A stretch of DNA of 7,605 nucleotides from Galactobacter sp. (GCA_022712075.1 JALAHE010000369.1:1-7605); one strand, 5' to 3'. Shown: positions 1 to 6,368, numbered from the stretch's first letter. Notes: generated by a model from the sequence alone, not told the origin. Numbers and translations are program-made.

Positions 1-1
1 C

Positions 2-937
2 TACTCGGCCGTGGGGCGGGCCGACACCTCGCTGTGCGCCCTCGACGGCATACACAACGAACTCATCGTGGTCATGATCGATCGACAGGGCTCCGAGGCG
101 CAACGCGCCGAGTGGCTGCCGCGACTGGAGGTCTTCGACGCGATCGGTTCCTTCGCGCTGACCGAGCCCGACCACGGCTCAGACGTGGCCGGTGGCCTGG
201 CCACGACGGCGCGGCGCGAGGGCGACGAGTGGGTTATCGACGGAGCCAAGCGCTGGATCGGTGCTGGGACGATCGCCGACGTGGTGCTCACGTGGGCCAG
301 GGATGTGGAGGACGGCGTCATCAAGGCGTTCCTCATCCGCTCCGAGCTGCCCGGCTTCTCCGCGAGCAAGATCGAGAACAAGGTGGGGCTGCGGATCATG
401 CAGAACGCCAACATCCAGTTCGACGGCGTGCGGGTTCCGGAGGCCGACCGTCTGCCGGGCGGCGACGGCTTCGACAAGGCAAACGAGCTGCTGCTGGATT
501 CCCGCGCGTGGGTGGGCTGGCAGGCCGTGGGACTGGCCCACGCCGCCTTGGACGACGCGCGCGCCTACTCGCTTTCGCGGCAGCAGTTTGAGAAGCCTCT
601 CGCCAAGTTCCAGCTGGTGCAGCAGCAGATCGCCGACATTGCGGGGAACGCCACGGCGGCCATGGGCATGATGATCCAGATGGCCAGGCTGCAGGACGAC
701 GGGCGCCTCAAGATGGCGCAGGCGGCCATGGCCAAGGCGACGGCAACCCGGTTGACGCGTGCAGCGGTGGCTCTGAACCGGGACCTGCACGGCGGCAACG
801 GCCTCGTGACCGAACCGGGCCACCTGGCCTCAAAGCTCTGGGCTGACGCCGAGATCATCTTCACGTACGAGGGGACCTACTCGATCAATTCCCTCATCGT
901 GGGCCGCGCGCTGACGGGGGTCTCCGCGTTCGTGTGA
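2..937 (+). CDS. Acyl-CoA dehydrogenase family protein, glutaryl-CoA dehydrogenase/ACX4-like, 5' truncated
   Basis: This is a FAD-dependent acyl-CoA dehydrogenase family enzyme, which in general oxidises an acyl-CoA thioester to the 2-enoyl-CoA in the cytoplasm. The frame is open to the window edge, so about 311 C-terminal residues are seen of a usual 390 or so, and roughly 80 N-terminal residues are missing; the GTG at 11 is only an internal codon. Family motifs in order are FALTEPDHGSD (FAD/substrate loop), KRWIGAG, NKVGLR, RKQFEKPL-like RQQFEKPL, LHGGNG and the C-terminal YEGTY. The Glu of YEGTY (codon 869-871) is the expected catalytic base. NKVGLRIMQN, DRLPG and YEGTY.INSL..GR place it in the clade holding glutaryl-CoA dehydrogenases and plant short-chain oxidase ACX4, so substrate and electron acceptor are undecided. 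The residue after YEGTY is Ser, where relatives usually have Asp. It has no visible functional link to the pilus genes. Confidence 0.88.
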   Translation, partial: YSAVGRADTSLCALDGIHNELIVVMIDRQGSEAQRAEWLPRLEVFDAIGSFALTEPDHGSDVAGGLATTARREGDEWVIDGAKRWIGAGTIADVVLTWARDVEDGVIKAFLIRSELPGFSASKIENKVGLRIMQNANIQFDGVRVPEADRLPGGDGFDKANELLLDSRAWVGWQAVGLAHAALDDARAYSLSRQQFEKPLAKFQLVQQQIADIAGNATAAMGMMIQMARLQDDGRLKMAQAAMAKATATRLTRAAVALNRDLHGGNGLVTEPGHLASKLWADAEIIFTYEGTYSINSLIVGRALTGVSAFV

Positions 938-1057
938 TGTTCATGCGAGGTCACTCTCCACGCGGAGGGAAACACTGTTCCGAAAGAGCCTCACATCCGT
1001 TAGCGTGCGCAGTGGGCCCGAGGGACCGGGTCCACCCCATCGTGAGGAGAACCTGTC

Positions 1058-1654
1058 ATGACTGAATACGTCGCCGTTGTGAGCTTTCCCGAGAACGCCA
1101 CGACCTACCAGGCCCTGTCGGAGCTGAAGGGTTCCGCCGTCGCCTCCGAGGTCGTCGCGAGCGCCCTCGTCGAGCGCGCCGCAGACGGCACGCTGTCCGT
1201 GCCGGAGGGCGGTGACGCCGGCGCCGGTGCGGGAACCGCCGGAGGTTCCCTCATTGGCCTGCTCGTGGGAGCTCTGGGCGGCCCACTCGGCCTGCTTTTC
1301 GGCTGGGGAGCCGGCGCCCTTATCGGTTCCGCGGTGGACGCGGATCGCGGGGACACCCAGGACTCGGCGCTGCTCTCGCTCTCCACGCTGATCCCTGCGG
1401 GTCGCAACGCCCTGGTGCTCGAGGTGAGCGAGGACTCGCCCGAGGCGCTCGACGCGTTCGCTTCCGCCCGCGGCGGCCAGGTGCTGCGCCGCCCGCTCGA
1501 CGACGTTCTGGCCGAGCTGGAGGCACAGGAAGAGGCGGCCCAGGCTGCCCAGGACGCCGCAAACGACAAGCTGCGCGAGCAGAAGAAAGCCGAGCGGAGT
1601 GAGAAGCGCGAGGAGCGCATCGCCAGGCTCAAGGCCGCCTTCCACGGCAATTGA
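1058..1654 (+). CDS. DUF1269-like membrane-associated protein
   Basis: A 198-residue protein resembling the DUF1269 family of small predicted membrane proteins, whose biochemical role is not established. The N-terminal 50 residues form a small alpha/beta region containing ALVERAADGTLSVPEGG, typical of the family. Residues about 54-93 are a Gly/Ala/Leu-rich hydrophobic stretch (GAGAGTAGG, then LIGLLVGALGGPLG) that could be one or two membrane hairpin segments. Residues 104-148 hold the family's LLSLSTLIPAGRNALVLEV strand region. Residues about 150-195 are highly charged (Glu, Lys, Arg) and probably a long helix or coiled coil. The start at 1058 is backed by a strong ribosome site, GAGGAGA at 1044-1050, seven bases upstream. 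The gene stands alone: 120 bases separate it from the dehydrogenase and a strong terminator follows. A stress or envelope role is sometimes suggested for relatives; nothing here tests that. Confidence 0.8.
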   Translation: MTEYVAVVSFPENATTYQALSELKGSAVASEVVASALVERAADGTLSVPEGGDAGAGAGTAGGSLIGLLVGALGGPLGLLFGWGAGALIGSAVDADRGDTQDSALLSLSTLIPAGRNALVLEVSEDSPEALDAFASARGGQVLRRPLDDVLAELEAQEEAAQAAQDAANDKLREQKKAERSEKREERIARLKAAFHGN

Positions 1655-1678
1655 CCCGAGCACGACCAGGACTGCTGC

Positions 1679-1721
1679 GCGCCCTAGGGTGTCCCGTACG
1701 AGGGGCGTCCTAGGGCGCTTT
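1679..1721 (+). terminator. Rho-independent terminator after the DUF1269-like gene
   Basis: A perfect 10-bp inverted repeat (GCGCCCTAGG at 1679-1688 with CCTAGGGCGC at 1709-1718) extends inward through G-U and G-C pairs (three wobble, four Watson-Crick) to a 6-base loop at 1696-1701. It is followed by TTTCCT. It starts 24 bases after the stop codon at 1654. The T-run is short, as is common in GC-rich actinobacteria. It isolates the pilus region from upstream transcription. Confidence 0.8.
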
Positions 1722-1829
1722 CCTACCCACGGGCAGGGGACGAGCACCGCCACTATAGCCGGCTAGAAGTATATTTCGTCCTTTGTGATCCGCAGATAGC
1801 GTCGCCTGTCACCCCGACCATCCTCATGC

Positions 1830-1856
1830 TTCACAAACAGACATCCCCCCTATATC
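1830..1856 (+). promoter_or_regulatory. Candidate promoter with C6 tract in the spacer
   Basis: TTCACA (1830-1835) matches five of six bases of a TTGACA -35 box. TATATC (1851-1856) matches four of six bases of TATAAT. The spacer is 15 bases, shorter than the usual 16-18, and ends in a run of six C (1845-1850). If used, transcription would begin around 1862-1865 and leave a leader RNA of about 240 bases. TATATT at 1770-1775 is an alternative -10 box but lacks a recognisable -35 element. This is a visual match only. Confidence 0.3.
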
Positions 1857-1885
1857 ACGGAATTCACACTTCCGTGACAGTGTGA
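1855..1885 (+). promoter_or_regulatory. Two interlocked inverted repeats, possible operator
   Basis: TCACGGA (1855-1861) pairs with TCCGTGA (1871-1877) across 9 bases. TCACACT (1864-1870) pairs with AGTGTGA (1879-1885) across 8 bases. Both are perfect 7-bp dyads and each has one arm inside the other's span. They overlap the end of the candidate -10 box and the expected transcription start. That position suits a repressor operator or, in RNA, two mutually exclusive hairpins. No known regulator's consensus was matched. Confidence 0.45.
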
Positions 1886-2037
1886 GCCATGATTTCCTGT
1901 CGGATTGGAGCCCGAGCCGCTACCGAAAGAGTGAGCTCACCCACTGCCGACCACCGTTGCCGCCCATTCGAACCGGGTGCTAACGTCCCTCTAGCCGAGG
2001 CACGGGGGAGCCGAGGGAACCGATTCTCCTGTGCCGA

Positions 2038-2061
2038 AGTGATCGTTGGGGAACGATCACT
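2038..2061 (+). promoter_or_regulatory. Perfect 10-bp hairpin upstream of the adhesin gene
   Basis: AGTGATCGTT (2038-2047) and AACGATCACT (2052-2061) are exact reverse complements around a GGGG loop (2048-2051). The hairpin ends 45 bases before the adhesin start codon. No T-run follows, so it is unlikely to be a simple terminator. It could stabilise the leader RNA, act as part of an attenuator, or be a DNA-binding site. Confidence 0.55.
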
Positions 2062-2106
2062 CTCACCCGGCTCAGTACGTCCTGTCATCCACGAATCGGT
2101 GTTTTC

Positions 2107-4728
2107 ATGCCTCAGCGCATCTTGGGATCCACGCGCCCTTCTCGCTCCTGGCGGGCGGCGCTCACCGCAGCCGCCTTTGCCGCAGCCGGCTTGGTGCCGG
2201 TGGCCGCTGGCGTCGTCGCCGACGTGGCCGCCGCGCCAAGCGCGCAGGCGGCCGATGCTTTCTCCTGCTTGCCGGGGACGATCTATGGCGTGACGTCGCC
2301 GTCGACCCAACCGCTGAGCGCGAGCGGGATGTACAAGGCCCTCACCACAGCGGGGACGGCCGTGATCAGCCCCCTGACGGGGCCGTCCTCGCTCGCCGGC
2401 CCCAGCGACTACGCCGGCGCCGGCAGCCTAAACGGGCTAGCCCTCGATGCCAGCGGCGCGAACGCGTACGCGTTCTTCCGCTACCAATCCATTGATTCGA
2501 ACTACAAATTCCGAGCCGCCAGGTACTCGACCGCAACGGATACCTGGAGCGGGATCGGTGGGACCACCACCACCTCCGTCGCATCGGGCCTCATCGCCGG
2601 CGCCGTCTCCCCCTCCACGGGCTCGTACATGGTGGGCGGCTACACCAAACCTGCGGGACAAACCAACTACTTCTTCACGCTCTTCAGCGTCAATGTGAGC
2701 ACCGGTGCCGCCACCCAGCTCGGATCCTTCGACACCGGGCAGGGCACCAACAACATCAATGGCGACATCGCCTTCGACCGTGCGGGCAACCTGTACATCT
2801 TGGGAGCCGAGAACACCACGGGCACCACGAAGATCTGGATGCTTCCTGCCGCCGATCTGGCCAACGCCACCGCCGCCGCCAACGCCTCTGCCGTCCTCCC
2901 GGTCAAGGCGCAGGCGACATCCAGCATTCCCGTGGCCGCCTACAATGGCCTGGCCTTCGACGCCGACGGCACGGTGGTCCTGGGCACCGGCTCTACGCTG
3001 TCGCGCTACGACCCCTCAACCTGGCAGGCGGTCGGTACCAATCCGATGGCCATCAGCGGGACGGCACTTGCCAACAGCACGGACCTCGCCTCTTGCGCGA
3101 TGCCCTCGACTCTCTCGGTGCGTAAGAACATCGAGGGCCGCGTCGCCGCAAGTGATCAGTTCACGCTGAGCGTGAATCCCCGCGGCAATACCAGTGCGGG
3201 TGTGACACTGAGCGCCACGACCTCCGGCGCAGCGACAGGCCTACAGACGGCACAGACCGGCCCGGCGCCCGTTGCCGCCGGCGGCACCTACGACTTCCGC
3301 GAGGTCATGGCCGCAGGTTCTGCCACCACTGCGGCCAATCTGCCCCGCGACTACACCGCCACCTCCTCGTGCACAGCCGACTACGGCGACGGCAAGGGCC
3401 CACAGGCGCTGGGCACCGTCATGAATGGCACCACCGGTTCCGTCACCATCCCCACGCTGGCTTCCTTGAAGACCGGTCAACAGTCCCCCGCCGTGGTGTG
3501 CATCGTGACGAACACCCCGTCCGCCGCGGACCTGACAGTCGCCAAGACTTGGTCCGTCACATCCAACGGCAAGACCACCACCTACGCCGACGGCAAGCAG
3601 CCCGCGGGTCTCACCGCGACGCTGAGCCTGGACACAGGAGCCGGGGCCGCGCAGGTTGCCTGGGGGTCCAAGGTCACCGGGCTGAAGGCCGGCCAGAAGG
3701 TTGCTGTGTCGGAGAAGACCACCATCGATCCGAGCCTGCCCGGCTGCAAGCTCACCTCTTCACAGCTCACCTCGTTCAACTCCGCGACCTTGGCGAGCGA
3801 TGTCCCGACGTCGCTGACCATGATCGGCGGCAGCAACACCGCCACGGTCACGAATGCCGTCACCTGCGACACCACGCTGACCCTGAACAAGAAGGTGGTG
3901 GGTGGCACCGCCGATCCCGCCGCCTGGACGCTCACCGCGAAGACGTCCGGCGGTACCACCGCGCTCACCGGCTCCACGGGCAAAACCGGCTCCGTGGTCC
4001 CCGGCACCGTCTACCAACTCGCCGAGAGCGGTGGCGATGCTCGCTACGTGCAGGACGATGTCCGGACTGCTGCGGAGTCCACGGCCTCCCCGCTGGCGAG
4101 TGGCTCCTGGCAGTGCAAGGCCGTGGACGCCAACGGGGCCACGGTCGCCGGCGGCGTCGGAGCTCGTGACGGGCTCAACGGCACCGTCACACCGAAGCTC
4201 GGCCAGACGATCGACTGCACCGCGACCAACCGCACCGCGTTCCTCACGATCCTGAAAGTCGTGGAGAACGTGAACGGCACCGGAACGGCGACGCCTGGCG
4301 ACTGGAAGCTGACAGCTACTCCCGCCGCAACCGGACTGACCCCGAGCACCGTGACGGGCTCCGCCACGTCGTCGGCCGCCAACAAGATCCAGGTTCGCCC
4401 GGGCTCCGGCTACTCGCTGAGCGAGGCCGGCGTGGGCGGGTACATCAATCGGGCTGTGCAGAAATTCACCGGTACCGATCCCACCAACGCGGCCCAGCTG
4501 GCGAACGACGCCAACTGGACCACGGTGGCCGACCCTCACGCCGCCGTCTCCGTGGCGGCGGACGGCCAGGCTGTGTACCGCTTCATCAACCGCGACGCGC
4601 AAGCGTTCGCCCTTCCGCTGACCGGCGGCTCCGGGGCTTCCCCGTACGTGATCGTCGGTTCGATTGTCGTTGCTCTGGCCCTAGGGACTGCCTGGCTACG
4701 ACGCAGGTCCCAGCGCTCCAAGCGCTGA
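2107..4728 (+). CDS. LPLTG surface protein, putative pilus tip adhesin
   Basis: An 873-residue sortase-anchored protein. A signal peptide (residues 1-48, hydrophobic core about 17-43, likely cut after AQA48) exports it. Residues about 50-335 form a head with repeated strand-turn motifs (NGLALDASG at 109, AGAVSPSTG at 164, NGDIAFDRAG at 218, NGLAFDADG at 280), suggesting a beta-propeller. Four CnaB/prealbumin-like domains follow, each with Lys, Glu and Asn placed for an isopeptide bond: K340/E399/N469, K480/E536/N583, K595/E640/N708 and K717/E773/N828. Eight cysteines suggest four disulfides. LPLTG (836-840), a membrane segment and a basic tail end it. It lacks a YPK pilin motif, so it should cap rather than extend the fibre, like FimQ/FimB in Actinomyces; a basal role is the alternative. 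The ATG at 2107 is fixed by the signal peptide, yet no good ribosome site precedes it. Confidence 0.88.
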   Translation: MPQRILGSTRPSRSWRAALTAAAFAAAGLVPVAAGVVADVAAAPSAQAADAFSCLPGTIYGVTSPSTQPLSASGMYKALTTAGTAVISPLTGPSSLAGPSDYAGAGSLNGLALDASGANAYAFFRYQSIDSNYKFRAARYSTATDTWSGIGGTTTTSVASGLIAGAVSPSTGSYMVGGYTKPAGQTNYFFTLFSVNVSTGAATQLGSFDTGQGTNNINGDIAFDRAGNLYILGAENTTGTTKIWMLPAADLANATAAANASAVLPVKAQATSSIPVAAYNGLAFDADGTVVLGTGSTLSRYDPSTWQAVGTNPMAISGTALANSTDLASCAMPSTLSVRKNIEGRVAASDQFTLSVNPRGNTSAGVTLSATTSGAATGLQTAQTGPAPVAAGGTYDFREVMAAGSATTAANLPRDYTATSSCTADYGDGKGPQALGTVMNGTTGSVTIPTLASLKTGQQSPAVVCIVTNTPSAADLTVAKTWSVTSNGKTTTYADGKQPAGLTATLSLDTGAGAAQVAWGSKVTGLKAGQKVAVSEKTTIDPSLPGCKLTSSQLTSFNSATLASDVPTSLTMIGGSNTATVTNAVTCDTTLTLNKKVVGGTADPAAWTLTAKTSGGTTALTGSTGKTGSVVPGTVYQLAESGGDARYVQDDVRTAAESTASPLASGSWQCKAVDANGATVAGGVGARDGLNGTVTPKLGQTIDCTATNRTAFLTILKVVENVNGTGTATPGDWKLTATPAATGLTPSTVTGSATSSAANKIQVRPGSGYSLSEAGVGGYINRAVQKFTGTDPTNAAQLANDANWTTVADPHAAVSVAADGQAVYRFINRDAQAFALPLTGGSGASPYVIVGSIVVALALGTAWLRRRSQRSKR

Positions 4729-4758
4729 CTAGTCACCACCTCAACCCCAGGGGTGGTG
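4711..4758 (+). promoter_or_regulatory. Weak hairpins between adhesin and shaft genes
   Basis: CAGCGCT (4711-4717) and AGCGCTG (4721-4727) form a 7-bp stem with a CCA loop running into the adhesin stop codon. CACCACC (4734-4740) and GGTGGTG (4752-4758) form a second 7-bp stem with an 11-base loop. Neither is followed by a T-run. They may slow exonucleases or lower read-through, or be chance in GC-rich DNA. The remaining gap to the shaft gene holds its ribosome site, AAGAAAGAGA at 4808-4817. Confidence 0.3.
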
Positions 4759-4821
4759 CGGCGAAGGATCCAGTCCGGCTGCCGATGGCCACAACCCTGT
4801 CACTCACAAGAAAGAGACATC

Positions 4822-6213
4822 ATGACGTCTTCACTCATCCGCCGCACGCGTAGCGTGCGCGGCGTCATCGCGGCTGTGGGGGCCGCAGTGCTCGGCACCG
4901 CGCTGGCCTTCGGCTCCGCAGCGCCCGCGCAGGCGGCGCAGAACATCGACCCGAACAAGCTGGGCTCCATCACGGTGCACAAGTTCGAGGAGCCCACCAC
5001 TCCGACGGGCCTCGCACATGATGGCACGGAGCAAACCGTCACGGGCGTCACGCCGCTCAAGGACGTGACCTTTACGGTGCAGAAGGTCAACATTGACCTG
5101 ACCGATCCCTCGAAGTGGCAGGGGCTCGAGAACTACACCGTGGCTCAGGCCCAGGCCAACCTCACCGGCGCACCGACCGCGGTCGTCACCGGGGCAGACG
5201 GCGTTGCCAAGTTCCCGAATCTGCCGGTGGGCCTCTACCTCGTCACCGAGACGAACGTGCCGGCCTCCGTGGTGCAGAAGTCCGCTCCCTTCCTGGTCAC
5301 CATCCCGCTCTCGGTGAAGAACGACTGGCTCTACGACGTGCACGCATACCCGAAGAACACCGTCGCGTCCGTCAGCAAGGCCGTGGATGATTCCCAGGCG
5401 CACATCATCGGCGACCCGATCGCCTTCACCCTGACCTCCAAGGTGCCGAACCTTCCGGCCGCCCAGGCACTGACCGCGTTCGGTTTCACCGATACGCTCG
5501 ATGCCCGCCTGACGTACAAGGACGCCGTCGTGACCGTGGCGGGGCTGACCTTGACCAGCGCTGACTACACCATCACGCCCGGCCCGAACTTCAAGGTCGA
5601 CTTCACCACCGCCGGCCTGGCCAAGCTCAAGACCGTGCAGGGCTCTGAGGTGAAGGTGGTCATCAACACGACCATCAACTCCATTGGCGACGGCACCATC
5701 AAGAACAAGACCCAGCTCTACGTCAACGATCCCAAGAACACCGTGGACTCCAACGAGGTCAACACCCCCTGGGGCGCCCTCAAGATCACCAAGGTGCAGA
5801 AGGACGACACCACGAAGACCCTCGCGGGCGCCGAGTTCGAGATCTACGCGACGGACGCCAACGGCAACAAGACCGGTAACGCTCTCGTGAACCCGGCGAC
5901 CTCGACTACCAAGTTCACGACGGGTGCCGACGGCACGGTCAACGTGGCCGGCCTGAAGGTCGGCAAGTACATCGTCATCGAAACGAAGGCCCCGCTCGGC
6001 TACAAGCTGGACACGACCGAGCACCCCGTGCAGATCACGGCCGGTCCCACGGCCACCCCGGTGCAGCTGCAGATCACCAACGAGATCGTCCCGCCGTTCA
6101 CGCTGCCCCTCACGGGTAGCACCGGCATCGCGCTGTTCGTTGGCGTGGGCGTGGCCCTCATCGGTTCATCGTTCCTGCTCGCCGGCGTTCGCCGCCGCCA
6201 GCAGCGGGCCTGA
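4822..6213 (+). CDS. Major pilin shaft subunit, FimA/FimP/SpaA-like, LPLTG-anchored
   Basis: A 463-residue fimbrial subunit polymerised by class C sortase into the pilus shaft. A signal peptide (1-38, likely cut after AQA38) is followed by an N-terminal CnaB-like domain (about 47-170). The pilin motif W169-L-Y-D-V-H-A-Y-P-K178 supplies the lysine that accepts the next subunit. A middle domain (about 180-316) has K186, D224 and N311/N314 as possible isopeptide residues. A C-terminal CnaB domain (about 317-422) has K324, N420 and E387, the last inside the E-box YIVIETKAPLGY. LPLTG (428-432), a hydrophobic helix and an RRRQQRA tail complete it. The start at 4822 is chosen over an in-frame GTG at 4753 because it has a ribosome site and directly begins the signal peptide. 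Unlike the adhesin it has no cysteine. Its codons are strongly biased (every Lys is AAG), fitting high expression. Confidence 0.95.
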   Translation: MTSSLIRRTRSVRGVIAAVGAAVLGTALAFGSAAPAQAAQNIDPNKLGSITVHKFEEPTTPTGLAHDGTEQTVTGVTPLKDVTFTVQKVNIDLTDPSKWQGLENYTVAQAQANLTGAPTAVVTGADGVAKFPNLPVGLYLVTETNVPASVVQKSAPFLVTIPLSVKNDWLYDVHAYPKNTVASVSKAVDDSQAHIIGDPIAFTLTSKVPNLPAAQALTAFGFTDTLDARLTYKDAVVTVAGLTLTSADYTITPGPNFKVDFTTAGLAKLKTVQGSEVKVVINTTINSIGDGTIKNKTQLYVNDPKNTVDSNEVNTPWGALKITKVQKDDTTKTLAGAEFEIYATDANGNKTGNALVNPATSTTKFTTGADGTVNVAGLKVGKYIVIETKAPLGYKLDTTEHPVQITAGPTATPVQLQITNEIVPPFTLPLTGSTGIALFVGVGVALIGSSFLLAGVRRRQQRA

Positions 6214-6297
6214 ATCCCACCCGGATCGACCGCCGGGGAAGGGCTACCTCTCAGCAACGTTGAGCCGAGCTAGCCCGTGTCTGCCGGCGCAAGATCC

Positions 6298-6333
6298 CCC
6301 TGGCGCGGGTCCCCTCCGGGGCCCGCGCCAGGG
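6298..6333 (+). terminator. Strong GC hairpin between shaft and sortase genes, possible partial terminator
   Basis: CCCTGGCGCGGG (6298-6309) and CCCGCGCCAGGG (6322-6333) are perfect 12-bp arms. Inside them CCCC (6311-6314) pairs with GGGG (6318-6321) around a TCC loop, with a single bulged T at 6310. CGTCTGAACCCCTCTTG follows, which has no real T-run. It lies in a 155-base gap, 35 bases before the sortase start. A leaky terminator or RNA-processing barrier that keeps sortase below pilin levels is the natural reading, by inference only. The rest of the gap, 6214-6297, holds only a short CAACGTTG palindrome (6255-6262). Confidence 0.6.
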
Positions 6334-6359
6334 CGTCTGAACCCCTCTTGACCATCGGC

Positions 6360-6368
6360 AAGGACATC
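6360..6368 (+). promoter_or_regulatory. Ribosome binding site deciding the sortase start
   Basis: AAGGA (6360-6364) lies four bases before the ATG at 6369. The ten bases GACATCATGA (6363-6372) are identical to the start context of the shaft gene (4816-4825). A TTG at 6348 in the same frame has no ribosome site, so the ATG at 6369 is preferred. Confidence 0.65.

Larger units (their letters stand above)
1722..2106 (+). promoter_or_regulatory. Long gene-free leader of the pilus operon
   Basis: About 385 bases lie between the terminator and the adhesin start, and I find no convincing gene on either strand. The first part (about 1753-1865) is clearly AT-richer than the rest of the window, as expected for promoter DNA. 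Inside it are a possible promoter (1830-1856), two interlocked inverted repeats (1855-1885), a perfect palindrome GTGAGCTCAC (1931-1940) and a perfect 10-bp hairpin (2038-2061). Its length and density of dyads suggest that pilus expression is controlled here. The regulator is not identifiable from the sequence. Confidence 0.6.

Noticed and set aside
941..1753. 270-residue open frame on the - strand across the DUF1269-like gene
   Set aside because: It runs antisense through a gene with a strong ribosome site and a terminator, and its own span includes that terminator.
1855..1885. H-type RNA pseudoknot using both interlocked stems together
   Set aside because: Only one base would link the first stem's 3' strand to the second stem's 3' strand, too short to cross a 7-bp stem. 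Alternative hairpins or DNA operators are more plausible.
1855..1900. CRP/GlxR-type binding site
   Set aside because: TGTGA and TCACA half-sites occur but not in the required inward order with a 6-base spacer.
3369..4169. 266-residue + strand frame inside the adhesin gene
   Set aside because: It is rich in His and Arg, as typical of an out-of-frame GC-rich translation, and lies wholly inside the adhesin.
3760..4602. 280-residue open frame on the - strand across the adhesin stalk
   Set aside because: It is a shadow of the adhesin coding frame, with no recognisable motif and no ribosome site.
4753..4824. GTG at 4753 as shaft pilin start
   Set aside because: It would add 23 residues before the signal peptide and lies within a hairpin arm; the ATG at 4822 has a purine-rich ribosome site.
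4831..6024. 397-residue open frame on the - strand across the shaft gene
   Set aside because: It is antisense to a clearly functional pilin with signal peptide, pilin motif, E-box and LPLTG. Long antisense frames are expected opposite GC-rich genes with strong third-position bias, and its translation is low-complexity and unrecognisable.
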